A stretch of DNA of 64,000 nucleotides from Verrucomicrobium sp. (GTDB lineage Bacteria; Verrucomicrobiota; Verrucomicrobiia; Methylacidiphilales; UBA1321): NCBI GenBank assembly GCA_017849585.1, contig JAFIGT010000003.1, forward strand, positions 248,001 to 312,000, in the 5' to 3' direction. Within the stretch, counting starts at the first letter, position 1. Each line of letters starts with the position of its first letter. Below are positions 18,003-25,137 of this stretch, piece after piece. The notes under the pieces are model-generated. The model was not told where the DNA came from. It worked only from the letters and a program-made list of their open reading frames with translations, and did not search any database. The position numbers and the translations under genes were made by a program.

Positions 18003-19229
18003 ATGGTGGAAAACTGGAATGAAATTCGGCATGACTTTCCGGCCTTGCATCAACTGGTGCATGGGCATCCGCTCGTCTATCTGGATAATGCGGCGACAAC
18101 CCAAAAACCGAACATCGTTCTCGAAACGTTGCTGCATTATTACCGGCACGATAACGCCAACGTGCATCGCGGTATTCACGAGTTGAGCAACAGAGCGACG
18201 ACTGCGTATGAGGCGGCCCGTGTCCGGGCGGTGCGCTTCATTCACGCGCGCGAAAGCAGCGAAATCATTTTCACTCGGGGAACCACCGAGGGCATCAATC
18301 TGGTGGCTGCTTCCTGGGGAATGAGCCACGTGAAAAAAGGCGACGAAATCCTGCTGACGGAAATGGAGCATCACAGCAACCTGGTGCCGTGGCAATTGCT
18401 GGCCGAACGCACCGGGGCCAAGCTGGTTTTTCTTCCCGTTACGGGTGGCGATGAAGGATTGCTGGATGTCGACCGGCTGGATTCCCTGCTATTTCGACGA
18501 GTCAAATTATTTGCAATGGTGCATATCTCCAATTCGCTTGGCACGGTGAATCCGGTGTCGTGGTTGTGTGAACGCGCTCGCAAGGCTGGAGTGGTGACAT
18601 TGGTGGATGCGGCACAAAGCGCCGGACATCTACCGCTCGATGTGCAGCAAATCGGTTGCGATTTTCTCGTTTTTTCAGGGCATAAATTGTGCGGCCCCAC
18701 TGGTATTGGAGTGCTCTACGGGCGACAGGAACTTCTCAATGAGATGCCTCCGTACCAAGGGGGTGGGGATATGATTCTTTCTGTTGATTATGCCGCGAGC
18801 CGCTACAAATCTGCGCCACATCGATTCGAAGCCGGTACGCCGGATATCTCGGGGGCGATCGGATTGCATGCGGCGTTCGATTACCTTGACGAAGTGGGAC
18901 GGGATCGAATTTGGGAGCATGACCAGTTGCTGGCCGCTTGCGCGCATCATGGGTTGAAGGATAAAAAAGGGATTCGCGTGTTCGGTCCGCACGCGGGTCG
19001 CGCCGGAGTTGTCAGTTTTATGGTCGAAGGAGTCCACTCGCATGATGTCGTGACCGTTGCGGACCAAAAGGGAGTGGCACTCCGGGGAGGGCACCACTGC
19101 ACCCAGCCGCTTTTCCACAAGCTGGGCGTGGAATCAACGGCGCGCGCCAGTTTCTATTTCTATAATACCGAGGAAGATGTCGACCGTCTGATCGAAGTCA
19201 TTGATGAGGTCCAGCGCTTCTTCAGTTGA
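18003..19229 (+). CDS. sufS: Cysteine desulfurase SufS
   Basis: A PLP enzyme that removes sulfur from cysteine for cluster assembly. Lys228 in FSGHKLCGPTGIG is the Schiff-base lysine. Asp202 and Gln205 lie in VDAAQSAGH. Cys366 in RGGHHCTQPL is the persulfide cysteine on the short active-site loop characteristic of group II (SufS/CsdA) enzymes. At 408 aa it has the standard length. It is the last gene of sufBCDUTS. Confidence 0.97.
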   Translation: MVENWNEIRHDFPALHQLVHGHPLVYLDNAATTQKPNIVLETLLHYYRHDNANVHRGIHELSNRATTAYEAARVRAVRFIHARESSEIIFTRGTTEGINLVAASWGMSHVKKGDEILLTEMEHHSNLVPWQLLAERTGAKLVFLPVTGGDEGLLDVDRLDSLLFRRVKLFAMVHISNSLGTVNPVSWLCERARKAGVVTLVDAAQSAGHLPLDVQQIGCDFLVFSGHKLCGPTGIGVLYGRQELLNEMPPYQGGGDMILSVDYAASRYKSAPHRFEAGTPDISGAIGLHAAFDYLDEVGRDRIWEHDQLLAACAHHGLKDKKGIRVFGPHAGRAGVVSFMVEGVHSHDVVTVADQKGVALRGGHHCTQPLFHKLGVESTARASFYFYNTEEDVDRLIEVIDEVQRFFS

Positions 19230-19290
19230 GTGAAGCGAAAACTGTCTTTTTATGAGCCGCATCGTCTGAAGAACGAGTGTGAACAGGCTC

Positions 19291-19872
19291 TCAGAAATTG
19301 CGGCGGATCTGATCCACTACGCGTTGTCCGAGCTCCTGGTAGGCGGAGGAGGTGTAGTGAACGCCGTCGTCGCAGATCAGGAGTTCAGGCCCGCGCTGCG
19401 TGACGTAAGCATTGAGATCGTTCACCTGGATCTGGTGCTTTTGGAGAATGGGCGCTGCTGCGGCATTATAGAGATCCACATCAGAGGCAATACGGCAGGG
19501 ATCAAAGGGTTGATTGAATCGCGCGTTGTACCGGTCCTGTACAACGGGAGTGATGGTGGCCCAAATCAGAGTTGCACGGGTGCTGGCTTTGACCTTTTCC
19601 AGAATGAAATCCAGGTTGCGTGTAAATACTTCCACCGGCACCGCGTTCTCCGACCGGTTACGCCCCAAGCGTCGACAGTCCCAGAGGCCGAAATTAAAAT
19701 GAATGATGTCTGCGGGACGCTCCACATACCAGGCGAGATTGAAGAGGTGGTGGATCGAATGCATGCAATTATCATCTGGCGACCAGATTTCAGCATGCTC
19801 TTTCAGGCAGTGTTTGACGGTGTCTTGATACCCGAGGCGAATGGAATCGCCCAGTAAGGTGATGTGTTTCAT
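19291..19872 (-). CDS. SGNH/GDSL-family esterase
   Basis: A 193-residue predicted hydrolase. The SGNH blocks are visible: Ser10 in LLGDSIRLGY, Asn60 in HFNFGLWD, and Asp169/His172 in CDDGVHYT. No signal peptide is seen with the start at 19872 (MKHITLLGDS); an in-frame start 16 codons earlier adds only an unlikely N-terminus. Enzymes of this kind often remove acetyl groups from sugars, which would suit the carbohydrate genes that follow, but no substrate can be assigned. It is convergent with sufS and divergent from the PEP-CTERM gene. Confidence 0.85.
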   Translation of the reverse strand: MKHITLLGDSIRLGYQDTVKHCLKEHAEIWSPDDNCMHSIHHLFNLAWYVERPADIIHFNFGLWDCRRLGRNRSENAVPVEVFTRNLDFILEKVKASTRATLIWATITPVVQDRYNARFNQPFDPCRIASDVDLYNAAAAPILQKHQIQVNDLNAYVTQRGPELLICDDGVHYTSSAYQELGQRVVDQIRRNF

Positions 19873-20032
19873 GTTGGTGATCGAAAAGGCGTGGATGGCT
19901 GATGGTGAGCCCGTTGCCACTAGGTCTGCACAATAAACTGTGGCGATTGGTTGAGAATCATTTTGAGCCTCCGGAGTGCTGATTTAGCGGATCATTGATC
20001 CTTTTTATTTGATGCCTGAGCAATATTAGCCG

Positions 20033-20061
20033 TTGAGACACGTTTGTGGGAGCGGTAATAT
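20033..20061 (+). promoter_or_regulatory. Sigma-70-type promoter of the PEP-CTERM gene
   Basis: TTGAGA (20033-20038), exactly 17 bases, then TAATAT (20056-20061). The predicted leader to the ATG at 20145 is about 77 nt. Confidence 0.6.
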
Positions 20062-20101
20062 GTCGCCTAGAGAATGAAAATAGGAATGCAGTACTCCTGA
20101 C

Positions 20102-20125
20102 GATCTTCCACTCCCAACCTCAACC
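20102..20125 (+). promoter_or_regulatory. Leader motif shared with the GH5-like gene
   Basis: GATCTTCC (20102-20109) and AACCTCAACC (20116-20125) recur in the same order as in front of the GH5-like gene (9454-9432, minus strand). The ATG follows after 19 bases without a Shine-Dalgarno. Confidence 0.45.
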
Positions 20126-20144
20126 CCCTCTGTAAACCACCCCT

Positions 20145-20915
20145 ATGAATATTGGAATCTTCAACCCGCGACGTTGTACGCCGTTCCTCATAATGGTCTG
20201 TCTGTCACTTCTGACTGCGAGTAAAAGCTTTTGCGCGACAGTTATTTATAATGAGCAGTTTGACAACTCAACGGGCACGAGTTTTGCCGTCAGCACGATC
20301 GGCTGGAGCAGCTATTTGGGGAGTACAGCCTCGAATATCAGCACGCAAGTCAATGCTACGGTGATTTCGGCAGCCACGGGTAATCCGAGCGCGGATGGGA
20401 CCGGTTACTTTGGATTTATTGGTTCCGGCACTTATCCGGCTCATACCGGAACGCTGTCCTTTCTCACGACATTCTCGGCGGTGGATATTGCGGGGTCGAC
20501 CATCACCTGGACAATGGCGAATGGCTCTACAGCTCCCATGGTACAGCTCTTGATTCAGGTGAATGGCAACTGGTATGTGTCGAATCAATCCTTTTCGAAC
20601 ACCGAGACCTATACCTCCATATCGACTCCCTCCACGGCAAGCATCTTGCAGACCCTGACTTTTTCCACGCAAGCCTCCGCTTGGTCTGCTTTCACTCTGA
20701 CCCCTTGGTCAAGCATGTCGGTGGGAAGCGTGCTTTCGAGCGATCTTTCGTCGAGTTCGATTACCGGAATTGGCTTTTATCTTTCCAATGCGGCAGACGC
20801 TACCGTTCGGATCGATAGCTTGACGGTCACGGTGCCAGAGCCGGGCACGATCGGATTGCTGGGTGTTTGCCTACTGGTTTGGGGCGCCCGTGGGATTAAG
20901 CGGTCAAGGGCTTGA
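20145..20915 (+). CDS. PEP-CTERM-anchored secreted protein
   Basis: Residues 1-30 are a signal peptide (LLTASKSFCA). The body is Ser/Thr-rich and beta-type, with no family I recognise; its overall look is of a jelly-roll surface protein. The C-terminus is a PEP-CTERM sorting signal: VPEPGTIGLLG, a hydrophobic stretch, then the basic KRSRA. Such proteins are processed by an exosortase and delivered to the outside or into extracellular matrix. No exosortase gene is in the window. The last 20 bases overlap the convergent IclR-type gene. It has its own promoter at 20033. Confidence 0.88.
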   Translation: MNIGIFNPRRCTPFLIMVCLSLLTASKSFCATVIYNEQFDNSTGTSFAVSTIGWSSYLGSTASNISTQVNATVISAATGNPSADGTGYFGFIGSGTYPAHTGTLSFLTTFSAVDIAGSTITWTMANGSTAPMVQLLIQVNGNWYVSNQSFSNTETYTSISTPSTASILQTLTFSTQASAWSAFTLTPWSSMSVGSVLSSDLSSSSITGIGFYLSNAADATVRIDSLTVTVPEPGTIGLLGVCLLVWGARGIKRSRA

Positions 20916-21696
20916 GCTTTTTGGTCTGAGGGAGCACCAGCCGGAGTTGATCCGAAATTTCCTTGGCGGCCTCGACGCAGAGACGAATGAGGAGCGTTCG
21001 ATCTTCCGGAGGGCAACTGGTCAGGATGCAACCACCGATCGCCGCCACGACTTCATTCCCTTGAGAGAATACCGGAGCTGCGACACGAAAATGAGGGCCA
21101 TCACAATCGGGAACATCGGGTTGGCAATAACCCAGCTCGCGTGTCTTTTTCAAAAAAGCTTCCAGACAATCCTGCGTGCCCCAGAGAGGCTTGCCTTTGA
21201 GGTCAAAGGGATGGGCCGTGTACAGTTTATGCGCCTGCTCGGGATTGGAATAGGCGAGAAAGAGCAGGGAGCTGGCTTTCTCATACAGTGGGACAATGTA
21301 TTCGCGGCGCTGGATCAACACGCCGGGGCGGTTGCCGTCAACATAGAGGCGTTGGTAGGTGGTCGTGTCGTTGAGCTCGAGCAGCATGAACCCGGCTTCC
21401 AGAAATTGGGCATGCGTTCGCATCAGGACTTTCGACGAAACCGACAGCAATTTCCGCTCGTCATCAAGCAATTTGAGTTCTGGCACCGTCGGCCCCAGCA
21501 CGAAGCGAAGCGGCGACGTTTTGCGACTCAGCAAGTGCTCGCGCTCCAAGGTGCGGGTAAATTTGTAAACCGTGTTGGGCTTCATTCCGGTCTTGTTCGC
21601 GATTTGTGCGACAGAGCAACCGTCCTCCACGCCTGCGACGGCATAAAGGATCTTGATGGCGCGTTGAATAGACTGGATCGAAGAGTCGCTGGGCAT
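20896..21696 (-). CDS. IclR-family transcriptional regulator
   Basis: The N-terminal winged helix-turn-helix spans about 5-65 (SVAQIANKTGMKPNTVYKF), and the C-terminal ligand-binding domain about 80-255 (with GNEVVAAIGGCILTS and PEDRTLLIRLCVEAA). The 266 aa are normal. It is transcribed divergently from the GH38 operon, with a perfect 14-bp palindrome in between (21710-21723). I infer that it controls that operon and itself, with a breakdown product as effector. Confidence 0.92.
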   Translation of the reverse strand: MPSDSSIQSIQRAIKILYAVAGVEDGCSVAQIANKTGMKPNTVYKFTRTLEREHLLSRKTSPLRFVLGPTVPELKLLDDERKLLSVSSKVLMRTHAQFLEAGFMLLELNDTTTYQRLYVDGNRPGVLIQRREYIVPLYEKASSLLFLAYSNPEQAHKLYTAHPFDLKGKPLWGTQDCLEAFLKKTRELGYCQPDVPDCDGPHFRVAAPVFSQGNEVVAAIGGCILTSCPPEDRTLLIRLCVEAAKEISDQLRLVLPQTKKLKPLTA

Positions 21697-21709
21697 GGCG
21701 GATCTATGA

Positions 21710-21723
21710 TCCTAAATTTAGGA
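21710..21723. promoter_or_regulatory. Perfect 14-bp palindrome, candidate IclR-type operator
   Basis: TCCTAAATTTAGGA reads the same on both strands. It lies 14 bp before the regulator start (21696) and about 95 bp before the GH38 start, where an operator controlling both directions would be expected. Confidence 0.55.
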
Positions 21724-21817
21724 GAATACGTCAAATCAATTACTTGTTTTACAGGCTTTCCGGGTAGAAAATCCCTTGAGATCCATTGAGGCTGACTCTC
21801 CGCTTTTGACTTCTTTT

Positions 21818-24418
21818 ATGACTCATCGCCCTACCGCTTCCGCACTTTCTGTCGTGCATGTCGTACCCTTTTCCCATCTGGACTTATTCTGGGCTGGAAC
21901 CCGGGAGGAGTGTCTTTCGCGCGGCAATTATATTATCTCTCACGCGCTGGATTTATTGGACCAGTACGAGGATTTCACATACCTCATCGAAACCGTCAAT
22001 TTTCTCCAGCACTATGTGGAATGCTATCCGCACGAAGTGGCGCGGATCAAACGGCTGGCTGCCACGGGACGTCTGGAGCTGGCTCCCTTGTGGAGTGCCA
22101 TCTATCAGAATTTGCCGGGCGGCGAAACGCTTGCCCGTAACGCGCTGTACGCCAAACGCTATGTACGCCGTCACTTTGACAATGATCCTGGCACCGCCCA
22201 TTTTGCGGATTTGCCCGGCTATACCCCACAGTATCCGCAAATTGCCCAGCTGGCGGGGATTCATCGCGTGGTCATGTCGCGCGGCGGTCCCGTGGAAACG
22301 CCCTTGTTTGTTTGGGAAGGATTGGATGGAACCAAGATTCGCTCCTATTATACCCCGTTGGGATATGCGGTCATGGCCTTGGAAGGGGACTGGCATAAGG
22401 ACTATGCCGCGATGGTGGCGGGGGGGACGGAAAAGGCATTAAGCCGATCCTTCCAGAATGATTCGTACCCGCATTTGACGCATTGGGGGTGTGATCTTCA
22501 TGCGCCAGATGAGAGGCTCATTCTGAATGTCCGCCAATGGAATCAGGACAAGGAGGCGAAATTGCTCTTTTCCACCCCGGCGCATTATTTTGCAAGCGTC
22601 TCAGGCATTGAGGGGTTGACGGTTTTGAAAGGAGAAATTCCCTCCGCGTGGCCGAATATCGAGAGTTCATGGCCCGACTTGTGGCCGGAGGATTTGCCGT
22701 GCGAGAGTGCGTTGCAAATGGCCGAGTTTCTTTCCGCCTACTGCCTGCTCAGAGGATGGAAAGACTATCCCAAGCAGGAATTGGAAGAGGCGTGGCAAGC
22801 GTTGCTCGATGGCATGGATCACAACCAGAACGCCCAGGGTGGCGAGAGGGCGGATCACGATAAGCTTCAACTCAAGCGCTATAGCCGATATGCGGCGGAA
22901 CGGATCATCAACCGGATGGCCTGGCGGTTGGCGGCGCAAGTGCCGATATCGAAACCGGATCAGTTCCCGGTGGTGGTGTTCAATTCGATGTCATGGCGAC
23001 GGTCTGGTATCGCCATGGGACGCGCGGTGGTTTACGGGACACCGCGTTCCAACGATATCGATGCGTTCAAAACAGGAGTAAAATTGGTCAATGATTTGGG
23101 AGAGACGATTCCCTTCGTGCCACGGGTTCGTTATGAAGGTGTTTCCATGGCCCTGGAAATCGCTTTTCCGGCAGATGAGATTCCAGCCGCCGGTTACAGA
23201 ACCTGGTATCTGATGCCGGGGTATAATCCAATTCACGAGGCGCAGACCTGCCAGGTTCATCTGGATGGCATGGTCACGGCGAAATCGCTTGAGGCCGGGC
23301 ATTGCCCGTTCGGCGAATCGGTTCGACTCGATCCGCGTCGAAACATGGGGCACGATACGTATGAAAATCGTTTTTTTCGACTGACAGTGGATCGCGTGAC
23401 GGGGGATGTCTCCCTTGAGGATTTACAGAGCGGACATCTCCTGCTCGAAAAAATGCGCGTGATGGGCGTGGAAGAACGTGGGGGAAACTATATTGCGAAC
23501 ATGACTCCCTCCGGGCGCGAATTTCCCGCCTTGATCGACGCCATCGAGACGCTGGAGAACAATCAGGTCTGGTGCCGTATGCGACTCTCCGGATCAATCT
23601 GCGGTATGCCATGGACTCAAACGATCACCCTTTATCGGGACTATCCGGAAATTCGATTGGAAAATGAAATCGAATGGAAGGGGCCCCGTTGGGTAAGGCT
23701 CCAGCAATTGTTCCCATACGTCGGGCAGGGGGAGACGGTGCGCTATGGGGTTCCCTACGGCCAAGTGACCTTTCCAGGCAACATTCCCGCAGCACAAGGA
23801 AAGCTGGAAGATGAAATTCCCCTGGCCGAGCGCGACAAGCTGCGTCTCTGCCGTCACTGGATTGATGTGGGAAACGAATCGACCGGTTTGACGATTGCCT
23901 GCGATCATCGGATGTGGGAACTGGATGGCACCCTGTTGCGTTCCTACATGGTGCGTGGCATTAGCCATTCCTTCGTCGTAAAGCGCCAGGAGGACGACAC
24001 CATGGAAACGATTGCCCGCCCTCCGGAAGGCAGGTATCATTTCACCTACGTGATCCGGCCCCGGAACGATTCTCTCGCCCAGAGTGCATCCTATCGTTGC
24101 GGATGGGAATTGAATCGCCCCTTATTGGTCACGGCGGTGGGCGGATCGAATCATAACGGATCGCTTCCGACGCGCGCGGGACTGTTTGATCTGACGGAGA
24201 CCTCTCTGGTGACGACGGCATTTAAAAAAGCGGAAGAGGGGGAGGGTGTTGTGCTCCGGGCCTTTGAGACGACTGGAAAAAAGAGCCTGTTGCCGGTGCC
24301 AAAATTCGAAGGATTTATTGCTTCGGAAACCGATATTCTGGAGGAGTCCCGTCACCAACCCAAATCCTGTCGCCCTTATGAAGTGAAGACTCTGATCTTC
24401 GATCCCGTGAAAAAATGA
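21818..24418 (+). CDS. Glycoside hydrolase family 38-like enzyme (alpha-mannosidase type)
   Basis: GH38 enzymes remove alpha-mannose residues using an active-site zinc. The family marks are His20/Asp22 in PFSHLDLFW (zinc ligands), Asp131 in FADLPGYTPQYPQ (the nucleophile position), and a DHNQNAQGGE block corresponding to the HHDA(I/V)TGT zinc-histidine region. The large beta-sandwich C-terminal half (about 450-866) is typical. No signal peptide, so it is probably cytoplasmic and acts on imported oligosaccharides. The motifs are divergent, so related specificities cannot be excluded. ATG at 21818 is preferred over TTG at 21776; neither has a Shine-Dalgarno. The pseudopilin gene overlaps by ATGA. 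Confidence 0.82.
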   Translation: MTHRPTASALSVVHVVPFSHLDLFWAGTREECLSRGNYIISHALDLLDQYEDFTYLIETVNFLQHYVECYPHEVARIKRLAATGRLELAPLWSAIYQNLPGGETLARNALYAKRYVRRHFDNDPGTAHFADLPGYTPQYPQIAQLAGIHRVVMSRGGPVETPLFVWEGLDGTKIRSYYTPLGYAVMALEGDWHKDYAAMVAGGTEKALSRSFQNDSYPHLTHWGCDLHAPDERLILNVRQWNQDKEAKLLFSTPAHYFASVSGIEGLTVLKGEIPSAWPNIESSWPDLWPEDLPCESALQMAEFLSAYCLLRGWKDYPKQELEEAWQALLDGMDHNQNAQGGERADHDKLQLKRYSRYAAERIINRMAWRLAAQVPISKPDQFPVVVFNSMSWRRSGIAMGRAVVYGTPRSNDIDAFKTGVKLVNDLGETIPFVPRVRYEGVSMALEIAFPADEIPAAGYRTWYLMPGYNPIHEAQTCQVHLDGMVTAKSLEAGHCPFGESVRLDPRRNMGHDTYENRFFRLTVDRVTGDVSLEDLQSGHLLLEKMRVMGVEERGGNYIANMTPSGREFPALIDAIETLENNQVWCRMRLSGSICGMPWTQTITLYRDYPEIRLENEIEWKGPRWVRLQQLFPYVGQGETVRYGVPYGQVTFPGNIPAAQGKLEDEIPLAERDKLRLCRHWIDVGNESTGLTIACDHRMWELDGTLLRSYMVRGISHSFVVKRQEDDTMETIARPPEGRYHFTYVIRPRNDSLAQSASYRCGWELNRPLLVTAVGGSNHNGSLPTRAGLFDLTETSLVTTAFKKAEEGEGVVLRAFETTGKKSLLPVPKFEGFIASETDILEESRHQPKSCRPYEVKTLIFDPVKK

Positions 24419-25137
24419 GAATGAAGTTTCCGATTTTTTCCATCCTTCCCTTCGCCAGCAGCATGAGCATGCGGCTGCGGAAGCACCGTCTTGGTTTTTC
24501 CCTGATAGAGATGGTGGTAACGATTGGGATTGTGATGGTGCTGGCGGGGCTGCTGTTGCCGATGGCGGGTAGAGCTTACGATGTGGCGCTCGGGGCGAAG
24601 TGTCAGTCGAACTTGCGGCAAATCGGCATTGCGATGACGGCATACCAAGCGGAACATATCGGGGCGTTACCGAAGGCCTACGACGCGACGACGACCCTGT
24701 GGTGGTATCACTCGTTAATGTCCCTGACCCCCAACTCCGACGGCGGCCCCTATCTGACATCTTCGAAGGCATTGGCTTGTCCCCAGAAAAAGACCGGAGC
24801 CTACGCCCTGGTGATCAAACCGCCCACGATCGTGGGGTACGGCATGCTCGATGCGATGCTGTGGTATCCGACCGCCCACCGTCAGCAGGATGAACCGCGG
24901 ATGATGCTGAAGATTCGCAATCCATCGGATTGGCCTCTCGTGATGGATGCGGACTATCCGGTTGTATATGGATTGGATAATCCGTTGGCGTCCGCCAATC
25001 GAGATTCGCGCTTTGCCGCCCGGCATAGAAGTTGGGCCAATGTGTTGATGGCCGACGGGCATGTTGAACAAGCAGCCTATGGGGACACCCGGTGGCATCA
25101 AAAGGTGTTGAACGACGACGCTCATTTTTCAAAATGA
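24415..25137 (+). CDS. Type II pseudopilin with H-X9-DG motif
   Basis: A prepilin peptidase site and hydrophobic helix follow a basic leader: LGFSLIEMVVTIGIV (about 26-40), with Glu at +5. The globular part ends with a His, nine residues, then Asp-Gly in RHRSWANVLMADGHVE, the H-X9-DG hallmark of the large pseudopilin family of Planctomycetes, Verrucomicrobia and Lentisphaerae. It overlaps GH38 upstream and the next glycosidase downstream by four bases each (ATGA), so it is translated as part of the glycosidase operon. An in-frame ATG at 24463 could be the real start. Its role is unknown; binding or transport of glycans at the envelope is plausible. Confidence 0.88.
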   Translation: MRMKFPIFSILPFASSMSMRLRKHRLGFSLIEMVVTIGIVMVLAGLLLPMAGRAYDVALGAKCQSNLRQIGIAMTAYQAEHIGALPKAYDATTTLWWYHSLMSLTPNSDGGPYLTSSKALACPQKKTGAYALVIKPPTIVGYGMLDAMLWYPTAHRQQDEPRMMLKIRNPSDWPLVMDADYPVVYGLDNPLASANRDSRFAARHRSWANVLMADGHVEQAAYGDTRWHQKVLNDDAHFSK

